Notes: a model not told the origin generated them from the sequence alone. DNA of 64,000 bases from Litoribrevibacter albus (GCF_030159995.1 NZ_BSNM01000002.1:62001-126000); one strand, 5' to 3'. Shown: positions 51,936 to 61,855, counted from the first letter of the stretch. A program made the numbers and translations.

Positions 51936-53264
51936 TTAAAAGTGGTATTTCAACAAAAAGCTTACACTTAGGCTGTCTGCCTCATCAAACTGACCCGAGG
52001 TGGTGACCTTGGTTCGCTTGCTGTTCAGATACAAGACTTCAGCGCCGAGATTAATGGAGGCTTCCTCCGGTTGCCACATGACTGCCAAGGTAAGACTGCG
52101 ACCAAGGTCGTTGTTGTCATCGTCCATGTCATCGAGATCATCCATGCCGAAAAGGTCATAACGAACAGAGTATCGGAATTCTTCTTTAAGATAAGAGGCC
52201 ATCAGGTAGGCCGAGTAGAAATCAGCATCGACGCCCGGTGCAGCGCCCATGGTGGTATTACCGTAAGAAGCTTCTGAGATCAGTTCTAATTCATCAGTTG
52301 CCAACCAGGAGCCGCCCAGTACAGTAAATTTTGTTCGCCAGGCGTATTCGCCATGATGAAGTTCGGTATCGCCCTGATTATCGACCCAGGCAAGGCTTAC
52401 TATGTAATCGTCTCCGGTTACAGACGTTCGAAGCGCATAACCGGGCCGGTCATCGAGCTCTCGACCAAAAGGTTTGCTGCCATCGTCTCTCTGACCTTCA
52501 AAGGTACCGCCGTCTTCCAGACTGGCAAGTTCTGGTATAGCCAGCACATCACCGAATACGGTGCGATGTCGACCGTAACTCCAGCCACGATAGGCCAGAA
52601 TGGCACCCATTGAATCGTTGCCTCCAAACAGGGTAACGGCGGTTTCCCACTCCGTTCCGTCATTGAAGTGATAGCGATGGCTGGCATCAAAACCAATAGG
52701 GCGAAACTCTTCTCCGATCCAGCTGTTCAGTGAGGAAAAAGACAGGGTGTAGGGAGATTCCCAAAAGCGTTCGGTGTTCTCCATCGAAATCGGAAGGAAG
52801 AACTGGCCAAAGGTAAATCTCAGACTGTGCTGGAAATTGATATCGGTTTGGTAACGGCCCTTGAGTTCAACTACGCCAAAAGCTCGGGCCGAATCACTTC
52901 TCGTTGTGTCTCTCGCTTGGAGATGCGTTGAAAATTTAAAATCGTCATTGAGCGTGTAGTGGTAGCCGAGATGAAACTCACCCAGCGCCGACAACTTGTC
53001 ATCTGAATTGAGGGTGTAGCGCCCCAATCCACCTTGTAGCCAGCTCTGATCGGTTTGCCCTGTTTTACCGGCATTGTATTGTCCAAGGACATTAATCTCT
53101 GCGTCAAAACGATGAGGGGATGACGGTGAAGCCAGGGCGAGCGATCGGAAGAATAGCAACGGGATAAATATAGACAGACTTGTAATAAGAAAAAGAGCGT
53201 ACCTTCCAGGGGTTGTATCCAACTTGTTAGGCGTTGTATCCAACTTGGGTAACAGACGATGCAT
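51936..53264 (-). CDS. Outer-membrane beta-barrel (porin-like) protein
   Basis: A protein of about 442 residues. After an N-terminal basic part and a hydrophobic signal (RYALFLITSLSIFIPLLFF...ALAS) the sequence alternates in the way of a beta-barrel and ends in Phe (SVSFLLKYHF). Motifs such as FGQFFLPISMENTERFWESPY and DASHRYHFNDGTEW resemble phosphate/pyrophosphate-type OprP-like porins. The start is uncertain: ATG at 53264 or TTG at 53288. LDTTPNKLDTTPG near the N-terminus comes from a 14-bp direct repeat. It is last in a minus-strand group behind the GGDEF-EAL sensor and the cupredoxin-like gene, a combination seen in other marine bacteria. Confidence 0.78.
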   Translation of the reverse strand: MHRLLPKLDTTPNKLDTTPGRYALFLITSLSIFIPLLFFRSLALASPSSPHRFDAEINVLGQYNAGKTGQTDQSWLQGGLGRYTLNSDDKLSALGEFHLGYHYTLNDDFKFSTHLQARDTTRSDSARAFGVVELKGRYQTDINFQHSLRFTFGQFFLPISMENTERFWESPYTLSFSSLNSWIGEEFRPIGFDASHRYHFNDGTEWETAVTLFGGNDSMGAILAYRGWSYGRHRTVFGDVLAIPELASLEDGGTFEGQRDDGSKPFGRELDDRPGYALRTSVTGDDYIVSLAWVDNQGDTELHHGEYAWRTKFTVLGGSWLATDELELISEASYGNTTMGAAPGVDADFYSAYLMASYLKEEFRYSVRYDLFGMDDLDDMDDDNNDLGRSLTLAVMWQPEEASINLGAEVLYLNSKRTKVTTSGQFDEADSLSVSFLLKYHF

Positions 53265-53336
53265 GTTTGGTGCGTTCCTTCTCTTCAATGGCGTCCTTGA
53301 GTCGATAAATTCACCTTCTCTTTATGAATCCGCTCA

Positions 53337-55685
53337 TTAAGACAGCTCTTGAGAGTATTCATTAACCACATCGTAGTCTTTAAACCATTGAATGAAGTTC
53401 GCCGAGTTCTGAGGCTTGCTGATGTAATAGCCTTGCAGTTTATCACAGCCATACCCTTCCAGCAGCGCCCAGGACTCTCGGCTTTCTACGCCTTCGGCAA
53501 CGATATTCAAGCCCAGACAGTGTCCCATTTCGATAGTGGATTGAACAATCGCCTGGTCGTCTTTGTTTTGATCCAGTTTTAATACAAAGGACATGTCGAT
53601 TTTTAATTCGTCCACCGGCAGTGATTTCAGTTGGCTTAACGAGGAATAGCCCGTGCCATAATCATCAATAGCCAATTTAATGCCTTGTTCTCTGAAACGG
53701 GTAAGGATCATAAGGGCTTGTTTAGGGTCTTGCATGACTGCACTTTCGGTCACTTCCAGAATCAAATCATCGGGCTTGAGTTTTAATTCCTTGAGGAGGC
53801 CAAAGACATAATCAGGTAGATCGTCGTGGGCCAAATCATACGCAGAAATATTTACCGCCATCACCAGCTCAAAGCCTTGAGATTTCCAATCCATACAATC
53901 GTTTAATACGTTGCGAATAACCCAGCGGCTGAGTGATGGCATTAAGCCGGATTGCTCTGCCAAACCAATGAATTCATCGGGAGCAATGAACCCCAGTTCC
54001 GGATGGAACCAGCGAATCAACGACTCCACTTGAGTTACTCGCTTTTGATGGAGATCTACCTTAGGTTGGTAGAACATCGTTAGCTGATCTTCCGAGATAG
54101 CAATTTTGAGGTCATCGACCAGACGAATTTGGTGCAGGTGTTTTTCTTCACTGCCTTGTTCATAAATGCTGGCACTGAGTTCTTTAGCTTTAGCCGCATT
54201 AAGTGCAATGTCTGCACGGCGTAACAACTGATCTGTTCTAAATCCGTGTTCAGGATAGATCGACGCACCGAGCCTTACAGACACCGGTATTTCCAGGCTG
54301 GCAATACAATAGTTGGTGTTGAGTGCATCTAAAACGGTTTCGAGTTCATCCGAAAGTGTATCTTCGTTGATATCGTTCAGAACCAGTAAAAACTCGTCTC
54401 CACCGAGTCTGGCGGGAGTGCATTCCGGAGGTGAAATTTCCTCCAGCTTTTGAGCAAACGCTTGTAACAGCTGATCCCCGATTTGATAGCCAAAGGTATC
54501 GTTGACCTGTTTGAATTTCTGAAGGTTGATACAGACCAATGCGAATGACTGTTCCACTTGTTGATGGTGTTTCAGGTGTTCTTCCACATGATGTTGAGCA
54601 GAACTTCGGTTGGCTAATCCGGTAAGAGCATCGTGGTAGGCTTGGTATAAGATTTTTTCTTCCCGATCGGCAATCTCGTGTTGCATTCGATCAAAGCTTG
54701 AGGCCAGTTTGCCAATTTCATTGTATTTATACTGTCCTGTTGCAATCTGTTCTGAATAGTCACCACTACTGATTCTTTGTGCTGCCGTCACCAACGTGTT
54801 GACCGGACGAGTCACGTTTCGGGCAATAAAAAACCCCATAATAACGGAGATCAGTAACGCAATACCGGAGATACTGAGAATCTGGATTTTGAGGGGGGAA
54901 AAGCGAGCGAAGGCTTCATCAAGTGACGTGCTCAGGATGGTATTCACCTGGTAATAGCCGCCATCTACTAACGGTGAAAGTAAAGCCAGGTATTCGTTAT
55001 CATCCCACAGAATTCGTTGCCACGCTTCTTTGGTCATTGAGCTGTGGTTTTTATCCAAGGGTAATGTACTGATGTTCAAGGTTTGACTGTCGCGATAGAT
55101 GGCCGTGAAACTGACTTCGAGGTTAGTCAGTTCTTTCAACTGGTTGGCTAGATTACGGTCAATAAGAAAACCAATGACGGCCCAGGCAACCGGGACGGGC
55201 GCGTTCACCTGCAACATCAACATTTGATAGGCTTTGCCATTCAACATCACGGTTTTCATTAAGCCGCCTTCTTTTCGGGCTTCACTCAATAAATCAGTGA
55301 AGGGAAAGGACTTGGTTTCCTGAGTGGTTGCTTCGGTACTGGCCAGTAACTTACCGTCCAGAGACGCCAGCATCATTAAGTCTGCATCAATGCGAGCGCC
55401 ATGATTCTCTAACACGGAAATTAAGGTCTGTTCATCTTTGTCCAAAACGGCTGCTTTAAATCCGAAATCAGCTGTTAATACTTCCGCCGACTCAAAGAGT
55501 TGGTTTGCCCTAATGTCCATGATTTGCTCAAAGACTCTCAGACCGACTTTCAGTTTATCCTGTGCTTGTTGTTCTACGCTGTTATTGGTGGCCAGCAGAA
55601 CGGCCGCGATGGTTGTGATGGAAGAGATCACAATCAAAGAGAGGAAAAGGATAAGAATTTTATTGCGTAGACTGATATCAATCAT
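53337..55685 (-). CDS. Membrane sensor with Cache, HAMP, GGDEF and EAL domains
   Basis: A 782-residue c-di-GMP enzyme. TM1 at about 10-32, a periplasmic Cache-type domain (about 35-265), TM2 at about 270-292, HAMP (about 295-345, RNVTRPVNTLVTAAQRISSGDY), GGDEF (about 350-510, LGGDEFLLVL intact) and EAL (about 525-775; VESLIRW, VNISAYD, EVTESAV, IDDYGTGYSSL, KIDMSF, AEGVES). Both active sites look usable, so it may make or break c-di-GMP as the signal demands. It overlaps the cupredoxin-like gene by eight bases, which suggests that this protein may be part of the signal. A REC-EAL gene is upstream. Confidence 0.9.
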   Translation of the reverse strand: MIDISLRNKILILFLSLIVISSITTIAAVLLATNNSVEQQAQDKLKVGLRVFEQIMDIRANQLFESAEVLTADFGFKAAVLDKDEQTLISVLENHGARIDADLMMLASLDGKLLASTEATTQETKSFPFTDLLSEARKEGGLMKTVMLNGKAYQMLMLQVNAPVPVAWAVIGFLIDRNLANQLKELTNLEVSFTAIYRDSQTLNISTLPLDKNHSSMTKEAWQRILWDDNEYLALLSPLVDGGYYQVNTILSTSLDEAFARFSPLKIQILSISGIALLISVIMGFFIARNVTRPVNTLVTAAQRISSGDYSEQIATGQYKYNEIGKLASSFDRMQHEIADREEKILYQAYHDALTGLANRSSAQHHVEEHLKHHQQVEQSFALVCINLQKFKQVNDTFGYQIGDQLLQAFAQKLEEISPPECTPARLGGDEFLLVLNDINEDTLSDELETVLDALNTNYCIASLEIPVSVRLGASIYPEHGFRTDQLLRRADIALNAAKAKELSASIYEQGSEEKHLHQIRLVDDLKIAISEDQLTMFYQPKVDLHQKRVTQVESLIRWFHPELGFIAPDEFIGLAEQSGLMPSLSRWVIRNVLNDCMDWKSQGFELVMAVNISAYDLAHDDLPDYVFGLLKELKLKPDDLILEVTESAVMQDPKQALMILTRFREQGIKLAIDDYGTGYSSLSQLKSLPVDELKIDMSFVLKLDQNKDDQAIVQSTIEMGHCLGLNIVAEGVESRESWALLEGYGCDKLQGYYISKPQNSANFIQWFKDYDVVNEYSQELS

Positions 55686-56337
55686 TGTAACGTTTCTTGT
55701 ACTTTTTCTTGAATCGTTTGATAGGTTTAGGCGGTGTCAGCGTCAGAGTTATCACTGCACCTGATGCCCATTCGTCTTCTGATAGTCTTATCATCATAGG
55801 CTCCTGTGTATCTTTCAACCACGGGTGCCAAACTGCAATGCTGTTGCTGTTCGCATTTTGAGTAAATGACACTTCGCCAGAGCCATCCGTAACCTGGAAT
55901 GTAGGCCAGGGTGATACAAAAATATAGCCCAGCATGGAGTCGTGAATGTTGCAGCCCAGAGCGACTAATCCTGGTTGATCAAACAAAATCGGTGTGTTCG
56001 GATCACCCTTGTAGAGTTTAATTTCGAAGCGTTTGGGCTCCGAAAAGGAGTAGACGTGATGCCGAATATTGTCGCTGTTAGGGAAGATAACCTGTCGCCC
56101 TTGCTCAATAGCCAGAACATGCGGTACGAAGGTGACATCAACCTGATCCATAATGGCTGGTTCAGAGGGAATGTTCGTAATTTTTCCGTCAGGTAGGGCA
56201 ACAAAGGCATCTTTGACGGGGTCTCCAGACTGGTCAACCACTTTAATATCCAGAGCATTGGCTGCAGCAGGCATCCAACTAAGGCACAGTAGGAGTGTGG
56301 CGTTGATGGCAGAGCGTATGTTCAAGAATGACTCCAT
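55678..56337 (-). CDS. Cupredoxin-like periplasmic protein ('methylamine utilization'-type)
   Basis: A 219-residue exported protein with a signal peptide (about 1-29, ending ANA). A short carboxypeptidase-like start (IKVVDQSGDPVKDAFVALPDG) is followed by a cupredoxin-like domain, whose probable copper ligands are in NIRHHVYSFS and LVALGCNIHDSMLGYIFVS: two His, Cys and Met in plastocyanin-like order. The tail is very basic (KRFKKKYKKRYND). Such proteins are often called methylamine utilization proteins although no methylamine genes are present. It overlaps the GGDEF-EAL sensor gene by eight bases, so the two probably work together as redox or copper sensor and output. Confidence 0.85.
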   Translation of the reverse strand: MESFLNIRSAINATLLLCLSWMPAAANALDIKVVDQSGDPVKDAFVALPDGKITNIPSEPAIMDQVDVTFVPHVLAIEQGRQVIFPNSDNIRHHVYSFSEPKRFEIKLYKGDPNTPILFDQPGLVALGCNIHDSMLGYIFVSPWPTFQVTDGSGEVSFTQNANSNSIAVWHPWLKDTQEPMMIRLSEDEWASGAVITLTLTPPKPIKRFKKKYKKRYND

Positions 56338-56548
56338 GAATTAGCGAGATATCGTTGTTAAAGCTTAGGTTCTCTTTCTTATCTGGGAAAGCGAAGCCTG
56401 TATGTCTTGTGGTTTTTGGGGTAATGCTTGTACTTATTGATTGCTAATGGCTTTAACGATTGAACTACTTTTCTGATTGAGTTGATGTTGGTTGAATTAT
56501 CCTAGGCGTTGAATGTTGACTGTATCTGCCTGGTTGGATGACTGGTAT

Positions 56549-57757
56549 TTAGCTGTTCTTCTTGATCCAGTTTTCGATCCATTTCAGCAGATCCTGTTCA
56601 GGAATCGGTCGCGACATGTAGTAACCTTGAATAATGTCGCCCCCCAGATGATCGGACATGTTGTAGAGATCCGAGTTTTCTATGCCTTCAAACACCACTT
56701 TCAATCCCAAACGTTTGGCCAGCATTACGCTGGATTCCACAATGGCTCGGTCGCTGTCATTTTCTCGGGCATGAAGCATGAAGCTTTTGTCTACTTTCAG
56801 TTCATCAAACGGGAAGATTCTTAGTCGTTCCAGTGAGGAATGTCCGGTCCCGAAATCGTCAATGGATAACTGAATGCCATGCATCGATAAACGATCCAGC
56901 ACTTCCAGTGAATCGGCGTGGTCCAGATCTAACGCAGTCTCTGTGATTTCGAGGGTAAGGAATTCAGGTGGTATGGATTTCTTCTTTAGTAAACCGAGCA
57001 CGTATTCGGGGAAATCAAGATTGTTGAGTTCTTTCGGCGAAATGTTGATGGCCAGATTGAGCAGATACCCATGACGATGCCAGTGTTTCCAATGTTCGAG
57101 TGATTTTTCCAGGATATAGCGGGTTAGCTCATTAATCAGGGACGTTCTTTCCATGGCATCAATGAACTGATCTGGAAACACTAACCCGAGCCTGGGGTGG
57201 TTTAACCGGCTTAACGCTTCAACACCGTAGATGGTTCGATCCGAGCAATTAATCTTGGGCTGATAAAAGATTTCAAATTGCTCTTTTTCAATGCCTCGAA
57301 TCAGTTCATAAATCTTTAACGGACCTTCTTTCGAGCTCTCAGCTTTTTTCGGTTTTTCACCAATACTGCTTAACAGTTTGATTACGGAGTCTTCTGAAAT
57401 GGGTTTGGCGATACTGCCCAATAAATTAATGTCGTGAATGCGTGCAAGCTGTTCTGCGGAATTAATGACTTTGGCAGCCATGGAGCTGATGATGCCAAAG
57501 TAACCTCGAAATCGCTTTTCTTTGAGCAGTCGGATCATTTCCAGGCCGTCGACTTTCTCCATGTTCAAGTCACACAACACAACATGTATGCCTGGATTGT
57601 GTTCAATGATGTCGAGTGCATCATTGGCATTGTTTGCGACAAACACTTCTTTGAGTTTGAGTGATTGACGGAGCATAGTTGCTAAATAGTCAGAAACGGA
57701 ATGACTGTCGTCAATGACAATGCAGCGCATCCAGGAGAAGTCATAGGTTGGCTTCAT
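56549..57757 (-). CDS. REC-EAL response regulator (c-di-GMP phosphodiesterase)
   Basis: A 402-residue cytoplasmic protein. The receiver domain (about 10-130) shows CIVIDDSHSVSDYL and the phospho-Asp in VLCDLNMEKVDG; the EAL domain (about 150-395) has all key residues: GVEALSRL, INISPKEL, EITETAL, IDDFGTGHSSL, KVDKSF and FEGIEN. It is the PleD/RpfG-like output of some two-component pathway, but with no kinase gene beside it. The cupredoxin-like/GGDEF-EAL pair lies 210 bases downstream on the same strand. Phosphorylation would likely control c-di-GMP breakdown. Confidence 0.9.
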   Translation of the reverse strand: MKPTYDFSWMRCIVIDDSHSVSDYLATMLRQSLKLKEVFVANNANDALDIIEHNPGIHVVLCDLNMEKVDGLEMIRLLKEKRFRGYFGIISSMAAKVINSAEQLARIHDINLLGSIAKPISEDSVIKLLSSIGEKPKKAESSKEGPLKIYELIRGIEKEQFEIFYQPKINCSDRTIYGVEALSRLNHPRLGLVFPDQFIDAMERTSLINELTRYILEKSLEHWKHWHRHGYLLNLAINISPKELNNLDFPEYVLGLLKKKSIPPEFLTLEITETALDLDHADSLEVLDRLSMHGIQLSIDDFGTGHSSLERLRIFPFDELKVDKSFMLHARENDSDRAIVESSVMLAKRLGLKVVFEGIENSDLYNMSDHLGGDIIQGYYMSRPIPEQDLLKWIENWIKKNS

Positions 57758-58009
57758 GCTTGTTTATCCATTTCATGTCGTAATCTAGCGCGAGTCCATC
57801 AATGTAGGTATCTATTCAATATGGCACTCCACTCCGTACTGTCAAGTTAGCTTGCTTGCTTACAAACAAGGTTGCGAACAAGGGGAGGGACCGGAATGAG
57901 ATGAAATGCGCCATCTCATACCTTTGTTTTAGTTTGAGGTGTTTTTGGTACTGAAGTGTCCTGATTTACCTATGAATTCGAACAGCAGTTTAAGGACATA
58001 CCTCTTTTT

Positions 58010-58777
58010 TTACTTCCAGTCTTTCAGACCATAGCGAGCCATAATTTCTGCCAATTTGCCGGATGCTCTGAGATCGAGGGTTCCCTGATTGAGAAGCTGA
58101 ACAATGTCTTTCATGTTGGCTTTCGCAGGTGTGCACGCAATGTACATAGGGCTGGGGTCACCCAGACTGCCAGCTATCTCAATTTTTCCTGCCATTCCCA
58201 TTTCTTTTAATTTAGCTTCTACCACCAATGGCGAATCAATAAAGGTGGTTAAGCGACCAGCAATGACTTTCTTGATGTTTTTTTCCAGAGCGTTATCACC
58301 TTTAACGGTCTGAATGTTGTTGTGTTGGTTTTGTTTCACGTACTCATCAAATTCATCACCGTAGGCATAGCCGCCGATGACTCCGAGCTTGATGGCGTTT
58401 AATGAATCCAACCCCTGGTAACGCCAGGTATTACCGGTTGCCACATAAAATGCGGTGTTATCCATTCCCCAGGGCTCATCCGGGAAAAGAAAGTCCGGTG
58501 CATCTTCTTTATAGGCGCCAACCACACAATCTTCTGTGCCTTTTCTTACCTCGTTTAAGGCGCGCTCCCAGGGCATGGTTCGATAATCTACTGTGTGGCC
58601 GGATTTCGACAGGATCTCGGTGGCTAACTCAATCATGTACCCTGGTTGTTCAGCGCCCGGTTCGCCGTTCATTGGGTACCAGACATCCGCACGGATGGAA
58701 ATGGAGTCTGCGTGTGTAAAGAAAGGCATCGCACTTGCGAAGAGTACAATAATGAGCGTGTGAAGGAATTTCGACAT
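58010..58777 (-). CDS. Periplasmic solute-binding protein, family 3
   Basis: A 255-residue binding protein with a signal peptide (about 1-23, ending THA). ADVWYPMNGEPGAEQPGYMIELATEILSKSGHTVDYRTMPWERALNEVRKG and a C-terminal ELAEI-type GTLDLRASGKLAEIMARYGL fit PF00497. No ABC transporter is encoded beside it. Its closest look-alikes occur singly and are sometimes linked to c-di-GMP or chemotaxis sensors. Ligand unknown. It is divergent, 244 bases apart, from another family 3 protein at 59022. Confidence 0.85.
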   Translation of the reverse strand: MSKFLHTLIIVLFASAMPFFTHADSISIRADVWYPMNGEPGAEQPGYMIELATEILSKSGHTVDYRTMPWERALNEVRKGTEDCVVGAYKEDAPDFLFPDEPWGMDNTAFYVATGNTWRYQGLDSLNAIKLGVIGGYAYGDEFDEYVKQNQHNNIQTVKGDNALEKNIKKVIAGRLTTFIDSPLVVEAKLKEMGMAGKIEIAGSLGDPSPMYIACTPAKANMKDIVQLLNQGTLDLRASGKLAEIMARYGLKDWK

Positions 58778-59021
58778 GGGTTACCTCATGCAAAAGGCTT
58801 AGCTGATCATAAAGTAACCATAGCTAGAACTAAGTAACTTGCAAACGTAGGCTGTAATCTGGCTTCTCGTGCACTATGCTCGTTCATATAGGGTGCAATT
58901 GATGGATAAGTATCCAATTTCCTTATTTTTTGTGTGAGAAAGTTCAAATTCTTTGACCATAGTAGGTGTTCTGCCTATGCTTTCTCGTACTTATTTATCA
59001 GTTTTTAGAGATGATTGAACG

Positions 59022-59780
59022 ATGCGTATTTTGGTTTTTTTAGTAAGCCTTTTAGTCAGCCATGCTTATGCAAATGAGGAAAATGCTTCATCAGATGGTG
59101 ATGTTCGCTTTTTTGCCTCTGAATGGCCGCCTTTCGAATATACCCAAGCCGATGGTTCAATCACTGGATATTCCGTGGAAATTTTGCGTGCGATGTTTGA
59201 AGAGCTGAAACTTGAACCAAGCATTAAAATTTTCCCGTGGAACCGATCCTATAAATTGGCTCAGGAAGAGGTAAACACGGCTGTGTTTACTATGGCTCGA
59301 AGTGAAAAACGGGAAGACTTGTTTAAGTGGGTTGGCCCGATTGCTCCGCGTGAGATTTATCTTTGGAAGCTGAAGGATCGAACTGAGATCAAGGTCAGTA
59401 GCTTTGAAGACGCCAAAAACTACATGATAGGCACGGTTCGTGGTGAGGCCGGAGAACAACAGCTTGTGGACATGGGCTTTGATTTGAAGAAGAACCTTCA
59501 CTCGGTAGACAAGCAGGCTCGTAACTATCTTTTACTCTATAAAAAGCGCATTGATTTTATCTATGGCTTGGAATTTACCACCATTTATGGCCTGAAAAAG
59601 GCGGGTTACGATCCGAGCAAAATTGAAAAATCGCTATTATTAAATAGTGGTCTAGAATACTACTACGGATTCAATAAGAACACGTCGGATGACGTGGTTA
59701 ATCGCTTTCAACAGGCGCTGGATACGATCAAGAAGAATGGAAAATTCGATAAGATCGTAAGCAAGTATGTGGTTCAATAA
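59022..59780 (+). CDS. Periplasmic solute-binding protein, family 3
   Basis: A 252-residue binding protein with a signal peptide (about 1-17, ending SHAYA). The mature start VRFFASEWPPFEYTQADGSITGYSVEILRAMFEELKLEPSIKIFPWNRSYKLAQE is typical of PF00497; the C-terminus VVNRFQQALDTIKKNGKFDKIVSKYV confirms it. As with its divergent neighbour, no permease is nearby. The two proteins share the fold but differ in detail, so they should bind different ligands. Confidence 0.87.
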   Translation: MRILVFLVSLLVSHAYANEENASSDGDVRFFASEWPPFEYTQADGSITGYSVEILRAMFEELKLEPSIKIFPWNRSYKLAQEEVNTAVFTMARSEKREDLFKWVGPIAPREIYLWKLKDRTEIKVSSFEDAKNYMIGTVRGEAGEQQLVDMGFDLKKNLHSVDKQARNYLLLYKKRIDFIYGLEFTTIYGLKKAGYDPSKIEKSLLLNSGLEYYYGFNKNTSDDVVNRFQQALDTIKKNGKFDKIVSKYVVQ

Positions 59781-60177
59781 TAATGATAATGTTGCCATTA
59801 AGCGATTACCTCAAAGACACGTTCAGTGTCTTGCGGCTCTTCAGTTTAACGCCTTTGGTTAGGATCAAAAATAGCTGATCAGGCGGAACTAAGAGCTTGG
59901 TTTACCTGCTACTAAGAATCCAGCTTGGTTTGCCTTGAATTCAGACGCTGTGATTTGATTACTCTTTTATCCCGAGCTTAATGATCTGTGGTACAGATCA
60001 ACGTTTATTGATCGAACGTAACAAGCAAAGGATGCCGTCATTTACAGCAAATCAAATACGAGTTCAGAAATCAGTTTCTGATGAATCAATTGTCCCGATG
60101 GATTGGGTTACTGAAAGATTCTATTTGGCGTAGTGCATTGCCCAATCGCGTCGCATTTTCTCGAAAAGGGGAGAGCT
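59781..60177. other. Intergenic region before the head-group cluster
   Basis: About 400 bases. AAGACAC/GTGTCTT (59814-59832) is a small hairpin after the binding-protein gene without a T-run. GATCTGT-GGT-ACAGATC (59983-59999) is a perfect 7-bp dyad, a candidate operator for the cluster downstream. No ORF is convincing. Confidence 0.4.
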
Positions 60178-60954
60178 ATGCCTAATTCAACGCCAATCTC
60201 CACCGCCGTGTTGTTAGCGGCAGGCTGTGGTACTCGACTTCAGCCATTGACCTTAAGTGCACCTAAATGTTTAACGCCCGTTGCTGGTGAGACGATCTTG
60301 CATCGTTTAATTCAACATTTACGCACTCATGGTATTACCCGCTTAGTTGTTGTTATTGGTTATCGAGGTGATCAGGTTCAGCGCTATTTACTTGAGCACG
60401 CTTCGGATCTGAAACTTGAGTTTGTGGTGAATGAAGACTATCAAACCACCAATAACATCTATTCCTTGTGGTTAGCTAAAAAGCACATCCGTGATGCCTT
60501 CATCTTGCTTGAAAGCGATTTGGTGTTTGAAAGTTCTATGCTGGCTGACTTGCTGACGCCAGACCGTATTGCTGTTTCCAGCCCATTGCCGTGGATGAAT
60601 GGCACCATGCTGGAAGTGGATGATCAATCCCACGCAAAGCGTTTTCATCTTGGCAAAAATCTTACGGAAAACAGACTCTTCAAGACGGTAAATATTTGTA
60701 GTCTTTCCTATGAGTCCTGGACCAAAGTGGCTGCCCGTATGGACGAATACGTCAGCGATGAAAAACTCAACGAGTATTATGAAGCGGTGTTTGCTGCGCT
60801 GGTGGATGAAGGCGCGCTGGATTTTGAAGTGGTTAAATTCAGAAACAACCGATGGTATGAAATTGATACCTTAGAAGATTTGGAAGCGGCAAATCATTTG
60901 TATGACGAAGAGTCAGATATGACTTCAGTTACCTCATATGCGGAAGCTCGTTGA
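60178..60954 (+). CDS. Sugar/choline-phosphate nucleotidyltransferase
   Basis: A 258-residue NTP transferase. VLLAAGCGTRLQPLTLSAPKCLTPVAGETILHRLI gives the nucleotide-binding loop and the activating Lys, EDYQTTNNIYSLWLAKKHI and LLESDLVFESSML the metal-binding Asp region. The order matches the LicC-like group, CTP:phosphocholine or phosphoethanolamine cytidylyltransferases. The start at 60178 follows AGGGGAG by five bases; the frame is open to 60133. It opens a plus-strand cluster with a methyltransferase, a CDP-alcohol phosphotransferase and a DUF1704 protein, which fits making a CDP-alcohol for a phospholipid-like product. Substrate is inferred. Confidence 0.85.
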   Translation: MPNSTPISTAVLLAAGCGTRLQPLTLSAPKCLTPVAGETILHRLIQHLRTHGITRLVVVIGYRGDQVQRYLLEHASDLKLEFVVNEDYQTTNNIYSLWLAKKHIRDAFILLESDLVFESSMLADLLTPDRIAVSSPLPWMNGTMLEVDDQSHAKRFHLGKNLTENRLFKTVNICSLSYESWTKVAARMDEYVSDEKLNEYYEAVFAALVDEGALDFEVVKFRNNRWYEIDTLEDLEAANHLYDEESDMTSVTSYAEAR

Positions 60955-61015
60955 GATTATTGATCCTTGAAATTACGACTCGTTTAATTACTCAGAACTA
61001 AGGAAGGTGTAGCGT

Positions 61016-61855
61016 ATGGCAGAGATTGATCCTGCGGCAGTCAATGAGTATTTCAATAATGTCCAGCCATCCATCATGGGGCCCTATATGATGGATGGCT
61101 TTGGGTTTCCCAATACCGCCGGGGAATACCGTTTCAAAGAAGAGCTGAAAATAGTCGATCGACTGTTGGCTGAACGTGATCATGTACACGATTTATCGAC
61201 TAACCCGCAAACAAAAACGGTAGCTCTGGACTTGGGGAGTGGTGTTGGTTTTTGGGCAGAAGCCTTTGCTGAACGTTTCTCTCAAGTGGAAGCGGTAGAA
61301 GGCAGCGCCAGTCTTTTTGAAGAGCTACAAGCCCGTTGTACTTCACTCGATAATGTTCGTGCTCATTACGCGAATGTGCTCGACTTTCAGCCTGAAAGCC
61401 CTTTTGATTTGGCGTTTTCAGGTGGTCTCCTGATGTATTTAAACGATCAGGATGTGACCTCTTTATTGCAGAAATTAAAGACACAGGCTTCGCCATCAGG
61501 CGTGGTGTTGTGTCGAGAGTCGACGGTGCGAGGAGAGTCTGTCACTAAACAAGGTGAGTACTCGGTCATTTATCGTTCGTTAGAACACTATCAGCAACTT
61601 TTCGAAGACAGTGGCTTTGTGGTCCGAACCATACAACCCAACGACCCTTATATCCTGATGCAAACCGGGTGTGAGCTGATTAAGAAATGGAAGCAACGAA
61701 TCCCTGAACGGGCTCAGATGTTACCTCTGATCGGGCGAGCGACGTATTTGAGTTTACGGTTAACCAATCCTTGGGTGACCAAGATACCCAGGGCTTTGAA
61801 AGTTGATTTTCCCGTATTGGAAAACCATTTTTTCTTACTGGAACCGTCTAGGTGA
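61016..61855 (+). CDS. SAM-dependent methyltransferase
   Basis: A 279-residue class I methyltransferase. The SAM site is VALDLGSGVGFWAEAFAERFSQVEAVEGSASLFEELQ at about 66-102, with a second motif FDLAFSGGLLMYLNDQDV near 130. The N-terminus MAEIDPAAVNEYFNNVQPSIMGPYMMDGFGFP is unusual. It follows the nucleotidyltransferase by 61 bases, and AAGGAAGG precedes the ATG. Given its neighbours it may methylate an amine head group such as ethanolamine; this is inference. Confidence 0.85.
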   Translation: MAEIDPAAVNEYFNNVQPSIMGPYMMDGFGFPNTAGEYRFKEELKIVDRLLAERDHVHDLSTNPQTKTVALDLGSGVGFWAEAFAERFSQVEAVEGSASLFEELQARCTSLDNVRAHYANVLDFQPESPFDLAFSGGLLMYLNDQDVTSLLQKLKTQASPSGVVLCRESTVRGESVTKQGEYSVIYRSLEHYQQLFEDSGFVVRTIQPNDPYILMQTGCELIKKWKQRIPERAQMLPLIGRATYLSLRLTNPWVTKIPRALKVDFPVLENHFFLLEPSR

